This document shows positions 15,967 through 24,349 of a stretch of DNA of 64,000 bases, piece by piece. A program made the position numbers and the translations under genes. The stretch lies in assembly GCF_047344985.1 (NCBI RefSeq), contig NZ_CP178861.1, positions 1,302,001 to 1,366,000 of the forward strand. Reading direction: 5' to 3'. The DNA is from Bdellovibrio sp047344985 (GTDB taxonomy: Bacteria > Bdellovibrionota > Bdellovibrionia > Bdellovibrionales > Bdellovibrionaceae). How positions within the stretch are numbered: position 1 is the first letter of the stretch; each line of letters opens with the position of its first letter. Below the pieces are notes generated by a model. The model worked only from the letters and a program-made list of their open reading frames with translations, was not told where the DNA came from and searched no databases.

Positions 15967-17230
15967 GAACCAGAAGTCCGTCCTTTCCCGAAGTCGCTAA
16001 GAACAAATGACCATTATAATAAACTGGAGAGCTTGAAAACGTGCTTTCCAGTTTTATTTTTTGGAGAACTGTTCCTGTTGCGAGATCGTGAACGCAAAGA
16101 GCTTTGTCTTCGCACAAAAAAATCACGGCTTCCTGCTGACGATAAGAAAGAATCAAAGGACTTGCCTGCGCTCGGGCATTACGGTCTTCAATTTTGGAAG
16201 TCCAAAGAATTTGGCCGGATTCTGAATTTAAAACGAAATTTTTTTTGTAGCCGGTGATAGCAAGACGTTTTCCATCAGCACTGAGTGAAGGGCAACTCAT
16301 GCCACCGTCATCCAAAGCCGTTTTCCAGCGAAGAACTCCTGAGGCACTATCAAGAGCATAAAAGAAACCGTCCCACGAAACGAAGTAAGCTTTGTCCTTG
16401 TGAATTAAAGCGGCACATTTAATGTCGTCTTTAGTTTGAAAGGACCAAAGATTTTTTCCGGTAGAAAGTTCGTAAGCTTGCATTTGTCCGGTGTTTGAGC
16501 CTAGCAGAATTTGTTTGTGAAGAAGATCCAAGGCTGGGGAAGAGTGCGGATGATTTCCAATCAATGGAGAAGTCCAGAGCCAATTTCCACTCTTGGCATC
16601 AATCGCTAAGAGATAACCGTTCGGATCCGCCAACTCCACTCCAACATATAAGTGACCTTCGTGCATAAAAGGAGAAGAACCTATTGTGACCCCTGTTTTT
16701 GTGATCCAGCGAATTTTTCCGGTTTGTTTGTTGAGACCGTAGAAATAACCTGCATAGTCACCTATATAAATGCTGTCGCTGTCAGTGAGAGGTGTTGAGT
16801 GAAACCCGCGAGAGCTAACGTCATTATAAAATTGCCAAAGAAGTTTTCCATTCCAATCATAGGCACGTAAGTATCCCGTGTCGTCTGCGATATAAAATCC
16901 GGAGTCGTCGACGGCTGGAGAACTTTTACTTGCGCGATGGATGCCGTTATTTAGCTTGGCCACTTTCCATTTTATTTGAAAAGGATAAAAGCGATCGGAT
17001 GTTGTTACAGAAGCGACGCCTAAGCGCTCGGGTCCGCCTCGGTAGGTGGACACAGCCTTTTTATTCTCTTCCGTGCTTAATTCGTATTGAAGAGTGGACC
17101 CTTTCACAGGCGTTTTTAACTTTTCAAAGTGAAGATCTTTTTCCAATAAAGGAAGAGTTTTGACTTCCGCCCGAATCAAAAGTCCGACAATTAATAATGA
17201 ATAAAGACTTAAAAGAATTTTTTTATTCAT
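15956..17230 (-). CDS. PQQ-type beta-propeller protein (BamB-like fold)
   Basis: A 424-residue protein with an N-terminal membrane anchor (5-25) and about seven propeller blades marked by repeats such as GYLRAYDWNGKLLWQF, GYFYGLNKQTGKIRW and GQMQAYELSTGKNLWSF. No PQQ-dehydrogenase catalytic residues are evident, so it is likely a scaffold like BamB. The ATG at 17230 (GGAG 6 bases upstream) overlaps the stop of the HTTM-like gene by four bases, so it is the third gene of the pentapeptide-HTTM-propeller operon. A role in assembly or folding of envelope proteins is inferred. Confidence 0.82.
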   Translation of the reverse strand: MNKKILLSLYSLLIVGLLIRAEVKTLPLLEKDLHFEKLKTPVKGSTLQYELSTEENKKAVSTYRGGPERLGVASVTTSDRFYPFQIKWKVAKLNNGIHRASKSSPAVDDSGFYIADDTGYLRAYDWNGKLLWQFYNDVSSRGFHSTPLTDSDSIYIGDYAGYFYGLNKQTGKIRWITKTGVTIGSSPFMHEGHLYVGVELADPNGYLLAIDAKSGNWLWTSPLIGNHPHSSPALDLLHKQILLGSNTGQMQAYELSTGKNLWSFQTKDDIKCAALIHKDKAYFVSWDGFFYALDSASGVLRWKTALDDGGMSCPSLSADGKRLAITGYKKNFVLNSESGQILWTSKIEDRNARAQASPLILSYRQQEAVIFLCEDKALCVHDLATGTVLQKIKLESTFSSSPVYYNGHLFLATSGKDGLLVLTQ

Positions 17231-18402
17231 AAAAACTCCGTCCATAAAATCGAGGCCGGGTTTTTATTGCATATATCTTTAACAAAGAGCCTTGTATCAA
17301 GTTTATCGGTTGTCGTTCGGCGCGATTGAAGCCAGAAATCAAATTTTTCTGTTGGATCTTTACAAACAGATTTAATCTGAGAAAGAAAAACCAGAGGATC
17401 ACATTGCGTTCTTGTCGAGGGCGCCTTAACAAAAGGATCGTAAACCTCTTCAGATCCGTTTTGATGGCGGACCAAAAGGGTTTCACATTCAACTCGTGCA
17501 TCCAGCATATTTAAAGATAAAATTCTTGGGGCCCCGGTTGTTGCGGGATCTTGAAAGGCAATACTCGGGATTACTTGCAGCAAGATTAAAACTGAACACA
17601 AGATGACGGTACTTTTATTCTTTAATGTGGATGAATCTAAATAAGCTTCCCAGTTTTCCTTAAAAAGAGGAATAAGGGCAAAAAGGCCGAGAAGCAAAAA
17701 CATTGTTAGAGGATAGAAGTAACCTACGATGTGCCATGAGAAGATGTGAAACAAAAGGAACTGCACAAAAACACCACTGCGGATCCATTTGTTATGGCTA
17801 AAAAGACCTAAAACAAAGACGCATTCCAAAAGAACCGCATAAGCAAGACTGAAATGCTGAAGTTGAGAAGGTAAAAAACTAGGGGAAATGAGCGCTACAC
17901 CCGACAACCATTCGGGATCAAATTTTAAAATTCCCGCTCCCCAATAAAATATGCCGATAAAAAACGGAATGATGACTTTTTTACGAGGGAAGAAAAGAAA
18001 CGCAAGATGAGTGAAAAAACTCATGTAGTGATAATTTCCCATCAACCCATAAGAAAGGCTTGTGAAGAATACTTTCAGGAGTAAAAGGAAAATGAGCCCG
18101 ACATAACCAAGACGGATCTTTCCCAAAAAGAAAAGCGCGGCCGTTGCAATACCCATCATGGCGTAGACTTCAAGGAAATACGCTGCTCCCAAGGAATTTG
18201 TGAACCGAAGGGTGTCACAAAAAGGAACCATAGGCCAACAAAGGGGTGAAGAAATTTCGGAGGCTTTAATGACCAAATCCAAAGATCGATCCGTCCAAAA
18301 GTAAGCGGTCAAAACGTGGGTGAGAGCGAGAAGTCCGCCGTAGATCTGTAAAGCTTTAGAGTTTAGAATTTCTTGGAACTGTCGACGAAAGTAAGTTCTC
18401 AT
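17227..18402 (-). CDS. HTTM-like multi-pass membrane protein (module copy 2)
   Basis: A 391-residue homologue of the protein at 10931-12136, with the same core motifs: GAGILKFDPEWLSG and FHIFSWHIVGYFYPLTM. The C-terminal soluble domain keeps the Cys pattern (RVECE, RTQCDPLVF, SVC). The ATG at 18402 overlaps the pentapeptide gene stop (ATGA), exactly as in copy 1, and its own stop overlaps the propeller start. An upstream in-frame start at 18588 would run through the pentapeptide gene and is rejected. HTTM-fold enzymes can carboxylate or modify peptides; the substrate here is unknown. Confidence 0.75.
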   Translation of the reverse strand: MRTYFRRQFQEILNSKALQIYGGLLALTHVLTAYFWTDRSLDLVIKASEISSPLCWPMVPFCDTLRFTNSLGAAYFLEVYAMMGIATAALFFLGKIRLGYVGLIFLLLLKVFFTSLSYGLMGNYHYMSFFTHLAFLFFPRKKVIIPFFIGIFYWGAGILKFDPEWLSGVALISPSFLPSQLQHFSLAYAVLLECVFVLGLFSHNKWIRSGVFVQFLLFHIFSWHIVGYFYPLTMFLLLGLFALIPLFKENWEAYLDSSTLKNKSTVILCSVLILLQVIPSIAFQDPATTGAPRILSLNMLDARVECETLLVRHQNGSEEVYDPFVKAPSTRTQCDPLVFLSQIKSVCKDPTEKFDFWLQSRRTTTDKLDTRLFVKDICNKNPASILWTEFL

Positions 18403-18941
18403 GGTGAATCCTTGACGACAAAGTTCCATTTTTTGAGTTGTTCTGGAGTAACTGTTTTTGCGGTAGCCAAATCCACGCTGCAATTTACACAAGCTGTGGA
18501 AACAAAATCGGCGCGACTTAGATCGGAACGCACGAAGCGAACATTTTTTAGAGTGCTTGCTAGGAAGTGAACACCATCTAAATAACAATCTTCAAAAAGC
18601 ACGTCTTGAAGTAAGCAATGCGCGCACTTCACTCCGGCTAAATCAGAGCTTATGAACTGAACAAAAGAAAGATCTGCCTTTGAGATCCGCGTTCCCGTGA
18701 GACGAGATTGCAGCCAGTTTGTATTTTTGATGGAAATCTGAAACCAGGTGTTCTGCGAAAAGGAGCTGTCATTAAAGTCGGCGTTGATGATTTGTGCGAA
18801 AGCCAAGGGCTGTTCAGAAAACTCCATTTTGTTATTCTTTTGGCCACTCAGGGGCGAAGCACTCAACGAAAGTCCTAAGGAAGTTCGCGGAGTAATCACG
18901 GAAGTAATGAGGACGATCCCAATAAAAGCCAAAAGTCTCAT
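18399..18941 (-). CDS. Secreted pentapeptide-repeat protein (copy 2)
   Basis: A 180-residue protein with a signal or anchor helix (residues 1-23) and pentapeptide-like repeats from about 58 to 155 (NADFNDSSF, RISKADLSF, SSDLAGVKC, SDLSRADF). It carries Cys in CAHC and CVNC. The ATG at 18941 is chosen because it gives a clean signal sequence; the longer frame to 19046 would overlap the divergent lipoprotein. It is coupled by ATGA to HTTM copy 2. The repeats form a beta-helix and probably bind a partner, perhaps the HTTM protein. Confidence 0.75.
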   Translation of the reverse strand: MRLLAFIGIVLITSVITPRTSLGLSLSASPLSGQKNNKMEFSEQPLAFAQIINADFNDSSFSQNTWFQISIKNTNWLQSRLTGTRISKADLSFVQFISSDLAGVKCAHCLLQDVLFEDCYLDGVHFLASTLKNVRFVRSDLSRADFVSTACVNCSVDLATAKTVTPEQLKKWNFVVKDSP

Positions 18942-18979
18942 GATGAGACGATCATGACAGTTTTTTCTCGAGGAAACAA

Positions 18980-19006
18980 TCCAGTTTTTTCGTGAAATTC
19001 CGATAA
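18980..19006 (+). promoter_or_regulatory. Sigma-28-like promoter of the large lipoprotein
   Basis: TCCAGTTT, 11 bases, then TCCGATAA: 13 of 16 matches to the E. coli FliA consensus at the right spacing. The -10 ends only 11 bases before the ATG at 19018, so the transcript would be nearly leaderless. Confidence 0.55.
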
Positions 19007-19017
19007 GTATCAATGTG

Positions 19018-22000
19018 ATGCTTGCACGTACTATTTTGTTTATCACTTCTTTGGGATTGCTCTCTGGCTGTATGAATGCTAGCTGGGAGATATTGAGTTC
19101 AAAGCTCGAAAGTACAGCTTCGCTTAAACCTGCCTATAAACCTGCTGATATCGTTGAAGTTCGTTGGAAAACCAATGGTGGTAGTGTTACGCCGGATTAT
19201 CTTCGGCTTGAATATTCCAATGACAGTGGTTCGACATGGACAACGGTGGAGTCTCGTCTTGATAATGATGGAGAGTACGATTGGAATATCAGCACCCTGC
19301 CAGCTACGACCTATAAGGTTCGTCTGATTGCGGTTATTAAAGAGAGTTCAGAAACCATTGAACTGGGAAGTTTTCTTCTTGATGACCAAGTTCCTGTCGC
19401 GGGGGCAGATCAAACTATTTCTGTCACGGAAGATACGGTCACTCCCTTTACGATAAATTCTCCAACAGAAAATGACCAATACCATATTGAGTTCGTGACA
19501 ACACCGACAAAGGGCACTTTGACAGGATGTGTGAATGGTTCCAATGTTTTGGCGTGTGTCTATACTCCGACACACGACAACGAGCTTGATGATTCATTCA
19601 CTTATAAAGTCGTTGATCGGGCGGGCAATCAGTCCGCTGTCGCAACAGTGACGTTGGATTTACAACCTGTAAATGACGTTCCTGTGATTACCACGTTAGC
19701 GTGTCCAGCTACGATCGGTGAAAATCATAATTACTCTTGCACTATTGCGGCAACAGACGTGGATTTACCAGGTCCAGCGACTTTGACATATAAATTCGAC
19801 CCGGCGACAAACTGCGGTCCATGGCTTTCTATCAATGCCTCAACTGGTGAGGTGAGCGGAACTCCGAGTGGTTCTGAAGTCGGTACGAGTTGTCAGGTGG
19901 ATGTTTATGCAGAAGATGATGTTGCCGGAGAAAGCGCGCGCTTCTCTTGGACGATCTCTATAGAAAACTCTCCGCCTATTATTAATGTGACTGGTGGACC
20001 TTATAGTATTTCTGAGGATGCGCCTTTGGCCGTCGTCATTCCGGGAGCCAATGTTTCTTCGATTGAAGAAGGCGGCGGCAGTGTCTATTCTCTAGTAACT
20101 CCAGTTGTCGCAGGGGATCGCTGTGAAGATCATGCGATGGCACCGACAGCAACAAATTATTCTATCGATGCTTCAACCGGTGAGTTCTCTTTCCGTCCGG
20201 CTGCGGATTATCAAGGAACTTGTCAGATTCGTATTGCTCTGACTGATACATTTCCTTCGACAGGGTATGTGGATATCGCAATTAATGTTGTGAATACTCA
20301 AGATGCTCCCGTGATTGCAGCAGCACTGGCCCCGTGTTCGGCTGCGGCAACAGAGGACGTGGCTTATAACTGTGTTGTGCCCGTAACGGATCCAGATCCC
20401 GAAAATATCACGGTTGTCAGAGATGCTTCGGACACATGTACGTGGTTGACAGCGACACCGTCTGCAAATGGAAGAACGGTGACAATTGCGGGAACGCCGA
20501 ATAACTCCCATGTCGGCACTTGCACGCTGGCTCTTTTGGCGACGGACCCTCAATCGGCAACGGATATGAAGTCATTGTCTATCACGGTTGCCAATGCAAC
20601 TCCGACGTTGACGATTGGTACACCAGTCGTTTTAACGGAAGACGATCCGAGTTTTTCGTCACTGGTTGAAGTTTTGTCTGATGCTGCCGTTCAATCTTTG
20701 GATGAGAGCATGGGGACTTATTCTTTAATTTATACAGGTCTCACGGGCACGGCTTGTAATGACTCATCCGTTGTTGCAACACCGGCAAGTGACTTTGTGA
20801 TTGATCCCGCGACGGGCGCCGTGAGTATCAAGCCTCGTGCGGATTATTACGGAACTTGTTACGCAAAAATTCAATTTGATGACGGGAATGGTGCAGGGAA
20901 TTCTGTAGTTAATCAGGAAATTGCGATCATCGTGAATCCTGTGAACGATGCTCCCACAATCACAGCCATTCCGACGACGCATGAAATTTTACTCAATCCA
21001 TCCGGCAATACCACTTCAAGCTTTAATCTGACTGTAGATGTTGGACCGCCGAACGAAAATGCGCAGACGGTTTCTTTAATTTGTACAAATTCGAATACGT
21101 CACGCTTGACTGTAAACTGTTCGCAAACTCGTACAGGCGACGGAAACTTGACGGTGAATTTGACTGCGACACAAGGGGTGGATGCTTCTGCTGTCGTGAC
21201 GGTGAAAGTGAAAGATAGCGGTGGCGGAACAGATCAATCTGCCGTCGCTACAATCAATGTATCGATGACGGATGCGGTGGTCTTGGCACCAATTGCGGCG
21301 GATGAATTGAATTACAACATTTACGATAAAGCCGTTGCACAATATGACTCTACCGTTGCATCTTCTAACCGTACGTTCGTAGTGACAGTCAATTCAGCGG
21401 TTAAAGTTTCAAGCAATGATCCGACCTTACCTGCGATGAGAACCGGACTTCTCTCTGCGGGAGCCAGAGTTCGTTTGATCAACAATGGTCAAATCATCGG
21501 CGCTTTCGGTGCGGGTGGACTTGCGCCATCAGGAACAACGGGTGCTTTTCGTATGGGACAAACTGGTGGAACGGCATTTAAAATTGAAGCTCAATATAAC
21601 AACGTCACGATTCTAAATAACGGCGTTATTTACGGTGGCGGTGGCGGCGGTGGCCGAGGTGGTACTGACGATTTCGATGCAGGAGCTGGCGGAGCTGGTG
21701 GAGCGGGAGAAGGTCCCATGACATCGGCCGTTTCAGGAACTGCCGGGGCAAGCTCTGGTGGTGCAGGTGGTGCTATAGGAACAGCATCGGCAGGTGGGGC
21801 AACTCCAGCAGGCGATTATATTCCAAGTCCCGGAGGAGTTGCGCAAACAAATGGATCCGCCGGGCAAGGTGGAAGCAGTTGTAAGATAGGTGCGTCTCTC
21901 GGGAATGACACCAACGAAGGAGCATTCTACGGTCGCGGTGGATTTGGAGCAGGTTTTGGTGGAGGAGCTGGAGCTTGTTCAACAACTTATGGCGGCGGCG

Positions 22001-22359
22001 GTGGCGGTGGTCATTATGGTGGTGGCGGTGGTGCTGGAGCTCTGGGAGACATGGGCTCTGGTGGTAATCTAAACTCAGATAGAAACGGCTACAACGGTGG
22101 ACATGGTGGTGCCGCGATAGAAGTGCCTAGTTCAGTAACTAATCCCGGAGATATTAATGTCGTAATTACTCCAGGTGGTGGAAGTCAGATCGCGGGTTGC
22201 GTATGGAATGATCTTTCCGGAAAATATTTGACCAATGTGGCGAGTGACGGCTTGCCTGATAGTAGAACTATGACCTTTTCTTCTACAGCAAGTCAAAACG
22301 TCAACGCTCCGACAGGAATCAAATTCTGGAATAACGGCCGCGGTAAGGCGTATCGCTAA
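19018..22359 (+). CDS. Giant lipoprotein: cadherin/Ig-like repeats plus Gly-rich phage-adhesin-like end
   Basis: A 1113-residue lipoprotein (lipobox LSGC). After an Ig-like segment (VRWKTNGGSV to DGEYDW) come several cadherin/tandem-95-type repeats, about 125-760, marked by VTEDT, DSFTYKVVD and VNDAP. A beta-rich stretch follows, with LINNGQIIGAFGAGGLAP near 820. Residues about 870-1030 are almost all Gly, Ala and Ser. The arrangement of NNG turns and G-runs resembles the glycine-rich receptor-binding tips of phage long-tail-fibre adhesins such as S16 gp38. A GTG at 19015 precedes the ATG by three bases. It diverges from the pentapeptide-HTTM operon. A surface adhesin role is inferred. Confidence 0.82.
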   Translation: MLARTILFITSLGLLSGCMNASWEILSSKLESTASLKPAYKPADIVEVRWKTNGGSVTPDYLRLEYSNDSGSTWTTVESRLDNDGEYDWNISTLPATTYKVRLIAVIKESSETIELGSFLLDDQVPVAGADQTISVTEDTVTPFTINSPTENDQYHIEFVTTPTKGTLTGCVNGSNVLACVYTPTHDNELDDSFTYKVVDRAGNQSAVATVTLDLQPVNDVPVITTLACPATIGENHNYSCTIAATDVDLPGPATLTYKFDPATNCGPWLSINASTGEVSGTPSGSEVGTSCQVDVYAEDDVAGESARFSWTISIENSPPIINVTGGPYSISEDAPLAVVIPGANVSSIEEGGGSVYSLVTPVVAGDRCEDHAMAPTATNYSIDASTGEFSFRPAADYQGTCQIRIALTDTFPSTGYVDIAINVVNTQDAPVIAAALAPCSAAATEDVAYNCVVPVTDPDPENITVVRDASDTCTWLTATPSANGRTVTIAGTPNNSHVGTCTLALLATDPQSATDMKSLSITVANATPTLTIGTPVVLTEDDPSFSSLVEVLSDAAVQSLDESMGTYSLIYTGLTGTACNDSSVVATPASDFVIDPATGAVSIKPRADYYGTCYAKIQFDDGNGAGNSVVNQEIAIIVNPVNDAPTITAIPTTHEILLNPSGNTTSSFNLTVDVGPPNENAQTVSLICTNSNTSRLTVNCSQTRTGDGNLTVNLTATQGVDASAVVTVKVKDSGGGTDQSAVATINVSMTDAVVLAPIAADELNYNIYDKAVAQYDSTVASSNRTFVVTVNSAVKVSSNDPTLPAMRTGLLSAGARVRLINNGQIIGAFGAGGLAPSGTTGAFRMGQTGGTAFKIEAQYNNVTILNNGVIYGGGGGGGRGGTDDFDAGAGGAGGAGEGPMTSAVSGTAGASSGGAGGAIGTASAGGATPAGDYIPSPGGVAQTNGSAGQGGSSCKIGASLGNDTNEGAFYGRGGFGAGFGGGAGACSTTYGGGGGGGHYGGGGGAGALGDMGSGGNLNSDRNGYNGGHGGAAIEVPSSVTNPGDINVVITPGGGSQIAGCVWNDLSGKYLTNVASDGLPDSRTMTFSSTASQNVNAPTGIKFWNNGRGKAYR

Positions 22360-22360
22360 G

Positions 22361-22379
22361 AGGTACGCCGTACCTTTTT
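22361..22379 (+). terminator. Rho-independent terminator of the giant lipoprotein
   Basis: AGGTAC and GTACCT pair around a GCC loop, followed by five T, starting one base after the stop codon. Confidence 0.7.
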
Positions 22380-22398
22380 GAATTGCGGCGCATTCCAT

Positions 22399-22911
22399 TT
22401 ACAACTTATTCAACTGTCCCAAACCTTGATCTAAATTCTTAAAGATCAAGCTCAACGCTTCTTCGTAAGCTTTCGTGATATCCACACTCATCTTAGCGCC
22501 GAATGGATTTTTCATCTCAAAGCAGCTCGAAGCTTCGGCACCCAGTTTCGCTTTTTTGGGAATCGTCAAAGAGCTTGTGATTTTCACGCAGCCTTCTTTG
22601 TATTTGCCCATCTCTGTATTGTGAATTGTAAGAACAAGGTCGTTGGCTCCCGGAGTAGACACTGTTGTGCCTTCACGAGCCAAAGCCTCCGTTACGGCGC
22701 GAGTGATTTCTGTCTGTAACTCCGCAGATTGATTTTTATCGTCTCGGGCATCGACGACAGTCAAAGAAATATTTCTTTTCGGAAGACCACTTAAAGCCGA
22801 CACCTGAATATTTTGTGACTTAATCGCAGGAACATCGCGAATGCTTTTGCCTGTGATCGCGCAAGAAGAAAGTAAGAGGGCAGAGCTGACTAAAACCAAT
22901 GCTGTTTTCAT
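22399..22911 (-). CDS. Lipoprotein of unknown function (YajG-like)
   Basis: A 170-residue lipoprotein (lipobox LSSC, Cys17). The layout, with ISLTVVDARDDKNQSAELQTEITRA-type strand and helix and a later LTIHNTEMGKYKEGCVKI segment, resembles YajG/LptE-fold small lipoproteins that use a two-layer alpha/beta fold. AAGGA lies 7 bases before the ATG. It stands alone between convergent and unrelated genes. Function unknown. Confidence 0.7.
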   Translation of the reverse strand: MKTALVLVSSALLLSSCAITGKSIRDVPAIKSQNIQVSALSGLPKRNISLTVVDARDDKNQSAELQTEITRAVTEALAREGTTVSTPGANDLVLTIHNTEMGKYKEGCVKITSSLTIPKKAKLGAEASSCFEMKNPFGAKMSVDITKAYEEALSLIFKNLDQGLGQLNKL

Positions 22912-22966
22912 AAAAGAATCCTTGTTGAGGCTTCATTATGAAAACAGCATCGAATTTTGTAAACAA

Positions 22967-23419
22967 CTAATGCGAAGCGCTCGTGCTATGTAGAGACTGA
23001 TGGAAATCCACATCCAAAGAAATTTTTAAATTCAATGCTTTGGATACAGGACAGTTCGTCTTTGCATCATTCGCGATGCTTTCAAACGTTCCTCGATCAA
23101 TATCGGGGACCTGCGCTCTGAGTCTCAGTTTGGAAGAAGTGATAGCGAACCCGTCTCCTTGCTTTTCCACTGTGACTGTGGCGGATGTTTCGAGGCTGTC
23201 GGCAATATAGCCCTTCTTGGCAAGCGCTCCGGACAGGGCCATTGTAAAGCAACTGGCGTGAGCCGCTGCGATCAACTCGTCGGGATTGGCTCCCGATGCT
23301 TCCCCGAAGCGCGTGGAAAAAGAATAGGGAGTGTTTCTTAAAACTCCACTTTCAGTGCTGATTTCGCCTTTTCCGTTTTGAAGATTGCCTCTCCAGACCG
23401 CCGTTGCTTTTCTATCCAT
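22967..23419 (-). CDS. osmC: OsmC-family peroxiredoxin
   Basis: A 150-residue OsmC-type thiol peroxidase that reduces organic hydroperoxides. The two redox cysteines are in HASCFTMALSGAL and KTNCPVSKAL. FGEASGANPDELIAAAHASC is the family hallmark and favours OsmC over Ohr. The ATG at 23419 has AGGAGG 5 bases upstream; a longer frame to 23464 lacks a ribosome site. It sits alone and is probably stress regulated. Confidence 0.9.
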   Translation of the reverse strand: MDRKATAVWRGNLQNGKGEISTESGVLRNTPYSFSTRFGEASGANPDELIAAAHASCFTMALSGALAKKGYIADSLETSATVTVEKQGDGFAITSSKLRLRAQVPDIDRGTFESIANDAKTNCPVSKALNLKISLDVDFHQSLHSTSASH

Positions 23420-23547
23420 AGTGACCTCCTGATTTGCAGAGGATTTTAATTCGCACAAAACCAAAGGAGAAGTTCATCGTTAAAATACAAATGTGTCAGA
23501 GAACACGTTCCGGTTGCCGTTACCACGGAAATCGAGTGAAATGAGCT

Positions 23548-23817
23548 ATGAGTCTCACAGTCTTTTTTCAGAATTTAATTAAGAAAGTCGAAGAATCCGA
23601 CATCGTCACTAATGCAGGCACGGATCAAGAAGGCTTCTATAAACCCACGCGCACGATTTTATTGCGACATTTAAATCTACTCAAAGATCTTCACGGAAAA
23701 CCGCTTGCTAAACCCATGGTGCAAGCCTCTTGGAAATACGTCGTCGAGCATCTACCAGCAGAATGGCTCATTCCCGACGCCGAAGACCGCGAAGAGCTTA
23801 AAAAAATCCTGTCCTGA
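23548..23817 (+). CDS. Small hypothetical protein
   Basis: An 89-residue soluble, largely helical protein (TRTILLRHLNLLKDL, VQASWKYVVEHLPAEWL) with no signal or membrane helix. I recognise no family. It is flanked by osmC on the other strand and a toxin-antitoxin remnant. Coding is supported by codon use and length but there is no clear ribosome site. Confidence 0.6.
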   Translation: MSLTVFFQNLIKKVEESDIVTNAGTDQEGFYKPTRTILLRHLNLLKDLHGKPLAKPMVQASWKYVVEHLPAEWLIPDAEDREELKKILS

Positions 23818-23933
23818 GCCCGGACTGTCGATCTTTTCAAAACCGATTTAAAATGGCGTCCTCTTTTGCGCTGTTTTTGCAATGTAATTGGCTATTTGGA
23901 AGTGTATTTACATCGTAATAACAGTGTGGTAAT

Positions 23934-24110
23934 ATGGATTTTGAAAGTTCCGATGAAGAACGTTGGGTTCGAATAGGTCGTTCTTCTAAATCGAAAGTTT
24001 TGGTTGTTGTTTATTGCGAAAGAATAAATCCAGAGAGAATAAGAATTATTTCTGCGCGATCAGCAACTAAACATGAGGAGAAACAATACTCTTTTCGGGG
24101 ATTTTTATGA
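23934..24110 (+). pseudogene. BrnT toxin remnant (C-terminal half only)
   Basis: Fifty-eight codons matching the C-terminal half of BrnT RNase toxins: SSDEERWVRIGRSSKSKVLVV and RIRIISARSATKHEEKQY. The N-terminal half, with the conserved Asp and K-H-G motifs, is missing; in-frame stops lie at 23916 and 23919, and no other frame upstream encodes it. Its stop overlaps the brnA start (ATGA) as in intact loci, so the toxin appears to have decayed while the antitoxin gene remains. Confidence 0.65.
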
Positions 24111-24349
24111 AAAAAGAATACGATTTTTCCAAAGCCAAAAGAGGTAAGGTCGCAAAAGAAGTCAAAGTACTTAAAACGGTTCGTCTTGATTCCGATGTTT
24201 TGCAGTGGTTGGAAGAAGAGGGCGAAAAACAGGGAATGGGTTATCAAACGTTCTTAAACTGGTTTTTAAAAAAATCCATGGGGAACGAAATTTCCCTGGA
24301 GGAGCGAATTAGCAAACTGGAAAAGGCTGTCTTCACCAAAAAAGCTTAA
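24107..24349 (+). CDS. brnA: BrnA-family antitoxin
   Basis: An 80-residue antitoxin. The ribbon-helix-helix part is VLKTVRLDSDVLQWLEEE, and GMGYQTFLNWFLKKS is the conserved BrnA C-terminal motif. BrnA normally binds BrnT toxin and represses the operon. Here the upstream brnT is truncated, leaving a probable orphan antitoxin. It ends convergently, sharing bases with the stop of the YkgJ-like gene. Confidence 0.85.
   Translation: MKKEYDFSKAKRGKVAKEVKVLKTVRLDSDVLQWLEEEGEKQGMGYQTFLNWFLKKSMGNEISLEERISKLEKAVFTKKA

Noticed and set aside
17227..18588. HTTM copy 2 starting at 18588
   Set aside because: The extra 62 residues run antiparallel in frame through the pentapeptide gene and look random; the ATGA overlap at 18399-18402 matches copy 1.
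12573..22359. Tail-fibre-like and gp38-like motifs as signs of a prophage
   Set aside because: There are no capsid, terminase, portal, integrase or lysis genes; both proteins have signal peptides or a lipobox and sit in operons with membrane proteins.
23818..23933. A simple frameshift restoring a full BrnT
   Set aside because: All three frames upstream were read; none encodes the Asp and KHG motifs of the BrnT N-terminus, so deletion or heavy decay fits better.
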